Source of the DNA: Yoonia sp.
GTDB lineage: Bacteria; Pseudomonadota; Alphaproteobacteria; Rhodobacterales; Rhodobacteraceae
Direction: 5' to 3'
Assembly (NCBI GenBank): GCA_023955335.1
Contig: JAGSGF010000013.1
Location: 1-64,000 of the forward strand
DNA length: 64,000 nucleotides
The number at the start of each line of letters is the position of its first letter. Positions within the stretch are counted from its first letter, which is position 1. The notes beneath the pieces were generated by a model, which was not told where the DNA came from, did not search any database, and worked only from the letters and a program-made list of their open reading frames with translations. Of the stretch, positions 7,400 to 16,053 are shown in pieces. The position numbers and the translations under genes were made by a program.

Positions 7400-8830
7400 T
7401 TACCAACTGGCTGAGATATATTGGGTTTCCATGAATTCTAGCATACCTTCGTGACCACCTTCGCGACCCAGACCTGATTGTTTGGTGCCACCAAACGGTG
7501 CGGCGGGATCTGACACAAGTCCGCGGTTCAATCCCACCATGCCATAATCAAGTCGTTCGCACACCTGCATGGCACGTTTCATATCTTGGGAAAACACATA
7601 GGCCACTAGTCCGTATTCGGTGTCATTGGCGCGGCGAATAACGTCGTCTTGATCTGTGAATGTCTGGATCGCGGCAACTGGGCCAAAGATTTCGTCAGCG
7701 ACGCAATCTGCTGTCTCGGGCACGTTTGAAAGGACCGTTGGTGGATAAAAATACCCGATCCCGTTTGGTGCAGTTCCACCCAATTCGACTTTGGCCCCTT
7801 TGGCCACAGCATCGTTGACGAAGGCTGCGACTTTGTCGCGTGTGTCTGCATTCACCAGCGGGCCTACGTCGACAGAAGGATCGGTCCCGTCGCCCATTTT
7901 CAACGCGCCCATTGCGGCGCTGAATTTGGATGTGAACGCTTCTGCCACGTCTGCGTGAACATAGATGCGGTTTGCCGCGGTGCAGGCCTCGCCCAGATTA
8001 CGCATCTTGGCGAGCATCGCCCCTTCGACCGCCACATCCAGATCAGCGTCTTCAAACACGATCAATGGCGCGTTGCCGCCCAATTCCATCGCGGGTTTCA
8101 GCACCCGATCGGCAGCGGACTTAAGAAGCTTACGGCCGACAGCCGTTGACCCCGTAAAGCTGACGACGCGCACGCGCGGATCGTGCAACATATGGTCGAC
8201 CAGAGCACCGGTGCGCCGCGATGGCAGCACGTTGACGAGGCCCTTAGGCACGCCTGCTTCCTCAAGAAGAGGCATAAGCGCAAGCATCGTCAATGGTGTT
8301 TCGGACGCGGGCTTGATGATGACAGCGCAACCAGCGGCCAGCGCCGGTGCGATTTTTCGTGTACCCATAGCCGCCGGATAATTCCACGGCGTGATCAAGA
8401 CGCCAATGCCTGCTGGTTTATGTTGCACAATGATCCGTGCGCCAGAGGCCGGCGCATGTGTGATCATTCCGTCCGCACGCACAGCTTCCTCTGCGAACCA
8501 GCGGAAAAACTCGGCGGCATATGTAGCCTCACCCATTGCGTCAGCCCGGCCCTTGCCGTTCTCCAATGTAATCAGATGCGCAAATTCCGGCAGGCGGGCT
8601 GTCATCAGCTCCCAGGCTTTGCGCAATACTTCTGATCTGTGGCGCGGCGTTTGTGCCGACCATAACGCCATGGCCGCCTCGGCGGCATCAAGTGCCGCAT
8701 CGGCGTCTGTAATCTCGGCAGAGGCCACGGATGTTAGGACTTCTTCTGTTGCAGGGTTGGTCACATCAAAGCGAACCTTGTCCGCACCTTCGACCCATGC
8801 GCCGTTAATATAAAGGTTGGTATATTCCAT
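7400..8830 (-). CDS. NAD(P)-dependent aldehyde dehydrogenase (succinate-semialdehyde dehydrogenase type)
   Basis: Starting at ATG 8830, which has AGGA nine bases upstream, the product is 476 residues. It shows the family landmarks LITPWNYPAAMGTRKIAPAL, the NAD loop SFTGSTAVGRK, the catalytic glutamate in MELGGNAPLIVF and the catalytic cysteine in GEACTAANR. Longer upstream frames lack family similarity. It is the last gene of the leftward operon, 10 bp after the E2 gene. Sequence is closest to the GabD-like branch, but the aldehyde is set by the pathway. If the E1-E2 enzyme is of acetoin type, acetaldehyde would be a natural substrate. Confidence 0.88.
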   Translation of the reverse strand: MEYTNLYINGAWVEGADKVRFDVTNPATEEVLTSVASAEITDADAALDAAEAAMALWSAQTPRHRSEVLRKAWELMTARLPEFAHLITLENGKGRADAMGEATYAAEFFRWFAEEAVRADGMITHAPASGARIIVQHKPAGIGVLITPWNYPAAMGTRKIAPALAAGCAVIIKPASETPLTMLALMPLLEEAGVPKGLVNVLPSRRTGALVDHMLHDPRVRVVSFTGSTAVGRKLLKSAADRVLKPAMELGGNAPLIVFEDADLDVAVEGAMLAKMRNLGEACTAANRIYVHADVAEAFTSKFSAAMGALKMGDGTDPSVDVGPLVNADTRDKVAAFVNDAVAKGAKVELGGTAPNGIGYFYPPTVLSNVPETADCVADEIFGPVAAIQTFTDQDDVIRRANDTEYGLVAYVFSQDMKRAMQVCERLDYGMVGLNRGLVSDPAAPFGGTKQSGLGREGGHEGMLEFMETQYISASW

Positions 8831-8840
8831 GTAGATTTTC

Positions 8841-9812
8841 CTAAACAAGGTGATGAAGCGGATCGGCCAAACGCCGTGCAAGGCCCGACACAAAGGCGAT
8901 GCCCTGCGCGTCGTCCATATGCTCGCTGCTGAATTCAAATGTGATAAGATAGCTGTCACCATCACTGCCAAGGCTTAGCGTCGGGAGTGCTGTGTCGCCC
9001 AGCCGCAACGATGTAAGAAAGCTATCGCTGAGATCATGCAGGACGAATGTCGCATCCTCGTCAGTCTCGGAGACTGGCGCTGACAAACGTGTGAAATCAG
9101 GATTGCGCAAAAAGATGTCCGTGCCGTCAGGATCAGCCACTTGTACGACAACTGTCGGCGTTTCTGTGGCAGCGCGAAATGCACCGGATGCGAAACTGGC
9201 GAACATGGCGGACGTCGTTACGGTGATCGCACCATCAGCCTGCATCCATTCCATAAAGTCGCGCGATCCTGATCGCTGGCAGCGCGCCATGATCTGCTTG
9301 GTTGCGGCCATAACAACAGTTTGGCCCGCCGCCGCAGGCATTTCGCGAAGCGTTGCAAGGTCGGACACATGATACGGCATAGGCGCGCCAGTTGCGGCGA
9401 GTTGACCAAGATCGAGGCCTTCTTGTGCGGCCAAACGGCGGGCTTTGGGCGAGGCTAGAATACGGCCACCCGTTGTAACTGCGTCTGGTGCCGGAGCAGT
9501 GGGTGTCGGCGCCGCTACAACTTCGGTCACTGCTTGGGCAACCGGGGGTGGGGCAGGCGCCGCTACCGGATTTTCTGCGGTGGCGCTAATGACGGCGATG
9601 ACCTGCCCAACGGGTACATCTTCGCCATCTGACGCGCTCACTTGGGTCAAAAACCCATCAGCTTGCGCCTCGACCTCCATCACGGATTTGTCGGTTTCTA
9701 CCTCGAACAACACGTCGCCTGTAGAAATCGCATCACCGGGTGCCTTCATCCATTGCACAAGCTTGCCGGTATCTTGGGCCATTCCCAATGCGGGCATAAT
9801 GACATCAGCCAT
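8841..9812 (-). CDS. Dihydrolipoyl acyltransferase (E2)-like protein with a degenerate catalytic domain
   Basis: The product is 323 residues. Residues 1-78 form a lipoyl domain with the lipoylated lysine in VETDKSVMEVEA. An Ala/Pro-rich linker follows, then a short E1/E3-binding domain (ILASPKARRLAAQEGLDLGQL, about 112-135). The C-terminal part is only about 170 residues and lacks the canonical HxxxDG active-site motif; the matching place reads EHMDDAQG. It overlaps the E1beta gene by 8 bp. It should carry acyl groups from the neighbouring E1, but its own transferase activity is doubtful. No E3 gene lies in the cluster. Confidence 0.82.
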   Translation of the reverse strand: MADVIMPALGMAQDTGKLVQWMKAPGDAISTGDVLFEVETDKSVMEVEAQADGFLTQVSASDGEDVPVGQVIAVISATAENPVAAPAPPPVAQAVTEVVAAPTPTAPAPDAVTTGGRILASPKARRLAAQEGLDLGQLAATGAPMPYHVSDLATLREMPAAAGQTVVMAATKQIMARCQRSGSRDFMEWMQADGAITVTTSAMFASFASGAFRAATETPTVVVQVADPDGTDIFLRNPDFTRLSAPVSETDEDATFVLHDLSDSFLTSLRLGDTALPTLSLGSDGDSYLITFEFSSEHMDDAQGIAFVSGLARRLADPLHHLV

Positions 9813-10797
9813 TGAACATCTCTCCTGCCATCAGTTTGCGCGCATTAGCAGCAACACCTTCGGGGGTTGGGACCGTAATGTCTTCGAGCGCCGGCGAGAA
9901 CGGGATCGGAACGTCCATTGCACCCATGCGGATGACCGGCCCATCAAGATGATAGAACGATTCCTCCATCAAGCGAGACGCGATTTCCGAGGTCACGCCA
10001 AACGATTGGTGACCTTCGTCAATGACAATACAGCGGCTGGTTTTGCGCACCGAAGCATTGATCGTGTCCATATCAAGCGGGACAATTGTGCGCGGGTCGA
10101 TGACTTCTGCGCTGATCCCCTCGGCGGCCAATATCTCGGCAGCCTTCTCGGCGACTTGGACCATTGATGAGGTCCCAACAAGAGTGATGTCTGACCCTTC
10201 ACGTTTCACATTCGCGACGCCGAACGGGATTAACAGTTCGCCCTCGGGCACGTCTGCTTTGTCCTGATACATCAGCTTATCTTCAAAGATGACCACGGGA
10301 TTGTTGTCGCGTATCGCGGTCTTGAGCAGCCCCTTGGCCTCAAATGCAGAAGACGGCATCGCAATTTTCAGGCCGGGGATGTGGGCGACAATTGCATGCA
10401 AAGACTGGCTATGCTGAGCAGCGGAGCGGCGGGTGGCGCCCATATTGGTGCGCAACACCAACGGCACGTTCAGCTTACCGCCAGACATATAGTGGGTCTT
10501 GGCAGCCTGATTGCACAGCTGGTCCATGATCAAGAATATGAAGTCCCCAAACATCAGATCAACAATGGGGCGTGACCCTGTCATGGCGGCACCGACGGCG
10601 ATCCCCATAAAGCCCGGCTCGGCGATTGGCGTGTCGATGACGCGGTCAGTTCCGAACTCTTCAACCAAGCCGGACGTGATCTTGAAGGGTGTACCGGCCT
10701 CGGCCACATCTTCACCGATCAGGAAAATCGTCTCGTCGCGCCGCATTTCTTCGGCGATGGCTTCGTTTACGGCGGTGGATAAAGTTATCTGTCGCAT
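9805..10797 (-). CDS. 2-oxoacid/acetoin dehydrogenase E1 component, beta subunit
   Basis: The 330-residue protein matches the transketolase-like beta subunits of AcoB/PdhB type. It opens with LSTAVNEAIAEEM, then has FLIGEDVAEAGTPFKIT, the core GATRRSAAQHSQSLHA and the C-terminal VIDEGHQSFGVTSEIA. It forms the thiamine-diphosphate E1 heterotetramer with the product of the upstream gene, whose stop overlaps this start by one base. The complex decarboxylates a 2-oxo acid or cleaves acetoin and hands the acyl group to lipoyl-E2. The substrate is not decided by sequence. Confidence 0.92.
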   Translation of the reverse strand: MRQITLSTAVNEAIAEEMRRDETIFLIGEDVAEAGTPFKITSGLVEEFGTDRVIDTPIAEPGFMGIAVGAAMTGSRPIVDLMFGDFIFLIMDQLCNQAAKTHYMSGGKLNVPLVLRTNMGATRRSAAQHSQSLHAIVAHIPGLKIAMPSSAFEAKGLLKTAIRDNNPVVIFEDKLMYQDKADVPEGELLIPFGVANVKREGSDITLVGTSSMVQVAEKAAEILAAEGISAEVIDPRTIVPLDMDTINASVRKTSRCIVIDEGHQSFGVTSEIASRLMEESFYHLDGPVIRMGAMDVPIPFSPALEDITVPTPEGVAANARKLMAGEMFNG

Positions 10798-11780
10798 TAT
10801 GGTGTCTCCGCAAAGACGTGCATGTCGACTTCGCTTACATCTGGGTATTTCGCATCAAGCGCATAGGCCACGGCGGACGCGGCATCTGTTTTGATCTCGG
10901 TTTGAATGGTGTCCAATTCCGCCTGATCGACGATGCCTTCAGCAGTCAGCCACTTGGCAAAGTTGGTGATCGGATCACGGTTTGTGTGCCATTCCTTTTC
11001 CTCGTCCTTTGGACGGTAATATTCGCGGTTAATGTCGCCGACGTGGTGGCCGTGATAGCGGTAAGTTTCCAACTCAATAAAGAATGGACCCTCACCTTTG
11101 CGGCAGCGCGCGACAAGCGTCTGGGCAAGGTCATTCACCGCTAAAACGTCCTGACCATCGACCTTGAACGCCTCTATGCCGAACGCCTCGGCACGGCCTA
11201 CGATAGAGCCTGCCGCAATCTCGTCGGTGCGCGTGTACTCGGAATAACCATTGTTTTCGCAGGCATAAATCACGGGCAAAGACCAGAGCGCGGCCATGTT
11301 CATGACCTCGTACAACAGACCTTGGGCTGTTGCCCCGTCGCCAAAGAAGCACACAGTAACATCATCACGGCCAAGGCGCTTGGCGGACAATGCCGACCCT
11401 GTCGCGATCCCCATGGAGCCGCCGACAATCGCGTTGGCACCAAGGTTACCATTGGATTGATCCGCGATATGCATAGAGCCGCCCTTGCCACGGCAATATC
11501 CTTCTTCTTTGCCCAAAAGTTCACAAAACATCTGCTTGAAATCAGCGCCTTTGGCGACACAGTGACCATGGCCACGATGGGTTGATGTGATCTTGTCTGT
11601 GACCTTCAGCGCCTCGCATATCCCTACCGCGACGGCCTCTTCACCGGAATACATGTGGGTCAGGCCCGGCATCTTGGCGGACAGGTAAAGCTGGTTTGCC
11701 TGATCCTCAAAACTGCGGATGCGCACCATTTGTCGGTACATTCGTAGGTAGTCTTCGGTATTGGTTTTGGCGTCTGTCAT
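10797..11780 (-). CDS. 2-oxoacid/acetoin dehydrogenase E1 component, alpha subunit
   Basis: The 327-residue product has the thiamine-diphosphate motif GDGATAQG ending in ENNGYSEY, the HRGHGHCVAKG segment and YRYHGHHVGD, as in AcoA-type alpha subunits. ATG 11780 has GGA eight bases upstream; a TTG four codons earlier would add four residues. The gene is followed without a gap by the beta subunit. Acetoin dehydrogenases, pyruvate dehydrogenases and branched-chain enzymes share this fold. The short length and the absence of E3 suit the acetoin type, but this is a family-level call. Confidence 0.92.
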   Translation of the reverse strand: MTDAKTNTEDYLRMYRQMVRIRSFEDQANQLYLSAKMPGLTHMYSGEEAVAVGICEALKVTDKITSTHRGHGHCVAKGADFKQMFCELLGKEEGYCRGKGGSMHIADQSNGNLGANAIVGGSMGIATGSALSAKRLGRDDVTVCFFGDGATAQGLLYEVMNMAALWSLPVIYACENNGYSEYTRTDEIAAGSIVGRAEAFGIEAFKVDGQDVLAVNDLAQTLVARCRKGEGPFFIELETYRYHGHHVGDINREYYRPKDEEKEWHTNRDPITNFAKWLTAEGIVDQAELDTIQTEIKTDAASAVAYALDAKYPDVSEVDMHVFAETP

Positions 11781-11840
11781 GGAAATATCCAAAAATGGGT
11801 GCGCGTTTCAGCGATGGGCCGAAACGCGCAGTACAAGAAG

Positions 11841-13151
11841 TTAATAGCGGTTTGCGATGGGCAGCTCTTCTGCCGGGAATAGGCTGATGACTTCACAGCC
11901 TGTTTCAGTCACGACGACCTCTTCCTCGATCCGTGCGGCGGAATAACCGTCGGTGGCGGGGCAATAGGTTTCCAGCGCAAAGACCATGCCGGTCTTGATC
12001 TCCATCGGGTGATCCATCGACACAGCGCGGCTGATAATGGGGCGTTCGTGTAATGCCAGACCAAGACCATGACCGAATTGCAGGCCAAAGGCTTGATCTT
12101 CGTTCGCGAATCCAAGTTCCTGTGCCGTTGGCCAAACCGCTGCCACCTTGTCGGTGGATACGCCCGGTTTGATCATGGCGATGGATGCATCGATCCATTC
12201 GCGCGCCTTGGTGTAAGCATCGGTTTGCGACGGGGTCGCGCGGCCGACGTTAAACGTGCGGTAGTAACAGGTGCGATACCCTTGGTAAGATTGCAGAATA
12301 TCAAAGAATGCTTGATCCCCAGGCCGGATAAGGCGGTCGGTAAAGTTGTGGGGATGCGGGTTGCAACGTTCGCCAGAAATCGCGTTAATCGCCTCGACGT
12401 CATCGGACCCCATTTCGTAGAGCATCTTGTTGGACAGCGCGACAATGTCATTCTCGCGGATGCCCGGTTTTAGCTCTTCGTAGATCATGTGGTAGACGCC
12501 ATCGACCATCGCTGCAGCTTGGGTCAAAAGCTGGATCTCATCGGTATTTTTGATCTCACGTGCGGCCAGCATGATCTGTTGGCCATCGACCACGTTAAGG
12601 CCTTCTTCTTGCAGCGCGTGGAACATCGCGGTTTCAGCGTAATCTACACCAACAGGCATGTCGGCCATGCCAGCATCGCGGATCAATCCGGCGATCTGTT
12701 TGGCATACTTCTGCATCAAACCGAATTCCGGTGGAATCGTTCCGCGCATACCGACAACACCTGCAAGGCAGTGGCTGGGCTCAAGCCAGTCGGAATGGCG
12801 CTTGTGGTGCTCTGCGGCTGATCCGAAATCCCAAACGTAGGGGCTGTCGTCACCTGTCAGCAGACAGAAACGGCACATCTTGTCGCGTTCCCATTCGCCG
12901 ATCTTGGTGGCCGAGACGTAGCGGATGTTGTTCACATCGAACAACAACAGCGTGCCCGCGTTCGAGTTTTGCAGCGACTGGCGCGTGCGCGCAAGGCGAT
13001 ATCGACGCAACCGATCATGGTTTACCCGGTTTTCAAAATCAACAGACATGTGGCCATGGGCTGGCAGCTTGTCGCGCCATTCCCAGTTGGGCTCAAGATC
13101 CATCGGGGTAAGCAGGTTCGGCATAAGGGCATTGCCCGGACGTTCTGACAT
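11841..13151 (-). CDS. M24-fold (creatinase/prolidase/DddP-like) enzyme with one altered metal ligand
   Basis: The 436-residue protein has the N-terminal creatinase-like domain and a C-terminal pita-bread domain. The ligand regions read FFDILQ...GYRTCYYRTF, FGHGLGLALHERP, MVFALETYCP and ARIEEEVVV. Compared with prolidase (D..GY.SD.TRT), the first Asp, the His and both Glu are kept, but the second Asp is replaced by Cys. Creatinase also lost its metal site, and DddP shows that this fold can act as a lyase, so a non-peptidase role is likely. AAGGAG precedes ATG 13151. Its position between an SDR and E1 suggests a step on the imported compound. Confidence 0.82.
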   Translation of the reverse strand: MSERPGNALMPNLLTPMDLEPNWEWRDKLPAHGHMSVDFENRVNHDRLRRYRLARTRQSLQNSNAGTLLLFDVNNIRYVSATKIGEWERDKMCRFCLLTGDDSPYVWDFGSAAEHHKRHSDWLEPSHCLAGVVGMRGTIPPEFGLMQKYAKQIAGLIRDAGMADMPVGVDYAETAMFHALQEEGLNVVDGQQIMLAAREIKNTDEIQLLTQAAAMVDGVYHMIYEELKPGIRENDIVALSNKMLYEMGSDDVEAINAISGERCNPHPHNFTDRLIRPGDQAFFDILQSYQGYRTCYYRTFNVGRATPSQTDAYTKAREWIDASIAMIKPGVSTDKVAAVWPTAQELGFANEDQAFGLQFGHGLGLALHERPIISRAVSMDHPMEIKTGMVFALETYCPATDGYSAARIEEEVVVTETGCEVISLFPAEELPIANRY

Positions 13152-13211
13152 GGAAGTCTCCTTAGAGGCGCATGGCCCCGTTTGATTGGTCGGTTTAAAA
13201 GGGGTGGCCTG

Positions 13212-14021
13212 TTACTGGATGCACCAGCCGCCATCGATGTGGATCATCTGGCCGGTCATGTAATCGCTGTCATCAGACGCAAGGAAGGACGCGGTGCCGA
13301 TGATGTCTTTGGGATAAGACACGCGTTTGATCTGCAGCGCATCGCGTACGATATCGTCGTAGGCTTGGCCTTCTTTTTCTTTGAAGCCGATATCAACAAG
13401 GTCTTTGTCCAGCTGCTCCCAAAGCGGTGTCACAACAACGCCGGGCGCGTAGCCATTCACAGTGATATTGTGCTCTGCCAGACCAAGGGCACCACAATGC
13501 GTCAGCGCCAAACAACCATATTTCGATGTGCAATAGACTGTCACATCGATCAACGGTTTGCGGGACGCGATGGAGCCCACATTGATTAACTTGTAGGGGT
13601 GATCTTCCATCGGACCTTGGGCAATCATCTGGCGGGCTGTTTCCTGCATGCCCAACCACATCGCCTTGGTGTTGACGTTCATGATCATGTCCCAGTTGTC
13701 TTCATCAATATCCATGAAGAAGCGGGGTTTATTCAGGCCTGCATTGAACAAGCCCACGTTGATCGAGCCAAACGCCTCAACCGTGGCCGCAACGGCCGCA
13801 GCATTGTCTTCACGCTTGGTGACATCCATTTTTACCGCAATCGCACGGCCATTGCCTGCGGCGTTGATCCGGTCGGCAACAACTTGCGCCTGATCCAGAT
13901 CCAAATCACCGACACACACATTGCCGCCTTGGGATGCAAAGCTTTCTGCGTTCGATTCTCCCATGCCACGTGCGGCACCTGTGATCAGAATATTTTTACC
14001 TTTAAGGCGATTGGGGTCCAT
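13212..14021 (-). CDS. Short-chain dehydrogenase/reductase (SDR), first of two in the locus
   Basis: The 269-residue enzyme has the cofactor motif TGAARGMG, the NAG element FNAGLNKP, the active-site serine in NVGSIASRK, the YCTSK motif (Y and K four apart) and the C-terminal SDYMTGQMIHIDGG. GGGAGGA precedes ATG 14021. It oxidises or reduces an alcohol or ketone with NAD(P). It resembles the SDR in the divergent operon, including the APGVV...W.E.D segment, so the two may act on related or consecutive substrates. Sequence features are of the acetoin reductase/sorbitol dehydrogenase kind. Confidence 0.9.
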   Translation of the reverse strand: MDPNRLKGKNILITGAARGMGESNAESFASQGGNVCVGDLDLDQAQVVADRINAAGNGRAIAVKMDVTKREDNAAAVAATVEAFGSINVGLFNAGLNKPRFFMDIDEDNWDMIMNVNTKAMWLGMQETARQMIAQGPMEDHPYKLINVGSIASRKPLIDVTVYCTSKYGCLALTHCGALGLAEHNITVNGYAPGVVVTPLWEQLDKDLVDIGFKEKEGQAYDDIVRDALQIKRVSYPKDIIGTASFLASDDSDYMTGQMIHIDGGWCIQ

Positions 14022-14032
14022 GGTGTCCTCCC

Positions 14033-15838
14033 TTAGGATCCGTATTTCAGTATAATTTCAGCACGCTCTTGCGCCTTACGCAGGGCGTCGCGCGGCGATA
14101 TGATCCCGCGCAGCATGTCGTGCATTTCTTGGCCGCAAATCGAGATGATGTCCGAGATTTGCGGGATTGGCGGGCGTGGCCAAAATTGCAGCTCGTCACG
14201 CCATGACATGCCGTCAACGGCCTCGAAAATCGTTGAAAGGCTGCGCACTTCTGGGTCCGCTCCGACCGAATAACGCGGACTGGTGCGGCTGCCACTTTGC
14301 ACATAGAGCTTTTGCGCCTCGGGTGACGTAAACGCGATCAACGCCTCGGCTGCGGCAGCGCGCCGTTCTTCTGGCAGGTTCGCAGGGATGCCCAGAACGT
14401 AGCCGCCAACAGGTGCAATTTGCGCGCCTGAGGTGCCAGCAGGGTGGGGCAAGTATCCAGTTTGTCCATGCGCAGGCGAGCTGTCGTCAAGTTCGAAATA
14501 CGGGGCCAGCAGCGTATAGCCATAGGCCATCGCAACCTTACCTGCGGCGTAGGGGCGGACGCGTTCATACCACGACATCGACAGAATGTCGGGCGGGGAA
14601 AACGCCAGCAAGGCCTTTAAATATTCAGCCGCTTCTAACGCTGCGGGCGTATCGATCGTGGGCACAAGATCACGACGGTTTGCGACATCCGCATCAAAAC
14701 CGCCAGCAATTGCATCGAGGTTCAAAACGGGCTGGCCGCAAGCGGCACACGCCATCATAAACTCGTGCCCAAGTGCTGTACCACGGGCGGCATTCCACGC
14801 AATGCCATAGCGACCACGACGCGGATCGTGCAAAATTTTCGCTGCACTTAAAACTTCTTGGGTCGTGCGAGGAGGCTCGATTCCAGCCTCGGCAAACCAG
14901 TCTTTACGATAAAACAACAGTTCTGGTGTCGTTTGGCTTGGCACGCCGTAAGGCCTGCCGCCCCAATGTGCGCCCTGCCAGCCCGCAGTATGAAAATCGC
15001 TTGGGTCAAGGCGGTCGGTATCCAGAACGCCGTCAAGTGGCAGCAAGATGTTCTTTTCCGCAAATTCGCCGATCCACGGCAGATCAACTGCAATAATGTC
15101 ATAGCGGCTTGCCTTGCGTTCCGCGTTACGCAGTATTTCTTCATGTAGCCGATCGATTGAAAACGCGCGTTGGTTGATTTTGACGCCAACGACTTGTTCA
15201 AATTGGCGTTTAAGGTTTTCCATAACCATAAAAGTCGGGTCGCCATGCACCAAAATCCGCAGCCCGCCTGGCAGCGCAAGTGGCTCTGATAAAACCTGCG
15301 GTGGCTTGATAGAGTGGGCGGCCATATACGAGCCGCCGAAATAGTAATCGCCACCGGATGCAGCGCCAAGATGCTGCCCTGCCAAGCGCACAATCCGTTC
15401 GGCAAAGCGGCCCCAGCTATCAAGAAGAGCAGCACTTGGGTGTAGGGAAAACGTTTTACCTGATTTGGTGCGCGGGCGTTGTTCGATCAATCCGGCGGCA
15501 ACCATGTCTTCCATCTTGCGCCGTCCTGTCGCGTAAGGCACTTCGGACGCGGCGATCAGCGTAGACGCGGTGACGACCCGTCCGTCGGTATGACTGCGGA
15601 TCAAAAAGATGGTCATGTTGAGAAACGGATTGGGGGCTGACGGCACCAATGCGGACTCAAGTTCGCTGTTAAATGCCTGTAAAAAGTTCAGGACGTCCAC
15701 ATCGCTCGCACGCGCATCGGGCTGATCGACCGTTTCTTGCGCGTCGGCGGTGGTGGATTTTTGAATGTCCTGCATCAGCACAGATGATTGCCCGTCTCTT
15801 GTTGAAGTGGTTTTCTGGCCGTCTCGAGAATCGCTCAT
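14033..15838 (-). CDS. Hybrid transcription regulator: winged helix fused to a cytosolic MalE-like binding domain
   Basis: From ATG 15838 (GGGAG upstream) the product is 601 residues with no signal peptide, lipobox or membrane helix. Residues about 65-145 look like a MarR/GntR-type winged helix: NMTIFLIRSHTDGRVVTASTLIA, then RRKMEDMVAAGLIEQRPRTKSGKTF with a basic wing. Residues about 180-600 match family 1 extracellular solute-binding proteins, with RILVHGDPTFMVMENLKRQFE, YDIIAVDLPWIGEFAE, GRPYGVPSQTTPELLFYRKDWF and VGGYVLGIP. Without export signals the binding domain should sense a ligand in the cytoplasm. It is the first gene of the leftward operon and divergent from the transporter operon, so it probably controls both. 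Confidence 0.82.
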   Translation of the reverse strand: MSDSRDGQKTTSTRDGQSSVLMQDIQKSTTADAQETVDQPDARASDVDVLNFLQAFNSELESALVPSAPNPFLNMTIFLIRSHTDGRVVTASTLIAASEVPYATGRRKMEDMVAAGLIEQRPRTKSGKTFSLHPSAALLDSWGRFAERIVRLAGQHLGAASGGDYYFGGSYMAAHSIKPPQVLSEPLALPGGLRILVHGDPTFMVMENLKRQFEQVVGVKINQRAFSIDRLHEEILRNAERKASRYDIIAVDLPWIGEFAEKNILLPLDGVLDTDRLDPSDFHTAGWQGAHWGGRPYGVPSQTTPELLFYRKDWFAEAGIEPPRTTQEVLSAAKILHDPRRGRYGIAWNAARGTALGHEFMMACAACGQPVLNLDAIAGGFDADVANRRDLVPTIDTPAALEAAEYLKALLAFSPPDILSMSWYERVRPYAAGKVAMAYGYTLLAPYFELDDSSPAHGQTGYLPHPAGTSGAQIAPVGGYVLGIPANLPEERRAAAAEALIAFTSPEAQKLYVQSGSRTSPRYSVGADPEVRSLSTIFEAVDGMSWRDELQFWPRPPIPQISDIISICGQEMHDMLRGIISPRDALRKAQERAEIILKYGS

Positions 15839-16053
15839 CACGGTCTCCCTGTGTAAAATGTCCAAATTGCTTAGGGGAGAGTATGGGCAAGAAGTCCAAA
15901 ATGAATAACATTAAGTTCAGATTGGATATTTTTGCAGGAGTTGTTTGTGATATCTTTGTTGAAGATCAGCGCACCATCAGATGGGGACATGTCGCTAAGG
16001 GAGTGCGGCGGTTTCCTGTCAAATAAGTTCAGTTCAATGGGAGGAAACCGATA
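15839..16053. promoter_or_regulatory. Divergent control region of the catabolic locus, with two pairs of short direct repeats
   Basis: This 215-bp gap separates the regulator and the transporter operon. GTCCAAA occurs at 15860-15866 and 15894-15900, 34 bp apart. TAAGTTCAG occurs at 15912-15920 and 16024-16032. Both promoters must lie here, and the repeats are candidate operators, though short repeats can arise by chance. A GGAGG site precedes the binding-protein start. Confidence 0.55.

Noticed and set aside
11841-13151. DMSP lyase DddP
   Set aside because: Same fold, but a metal-ligand Asp is Cys and the conserved DddP active-site surroundings are not seen, so only an M24-fold name is given.
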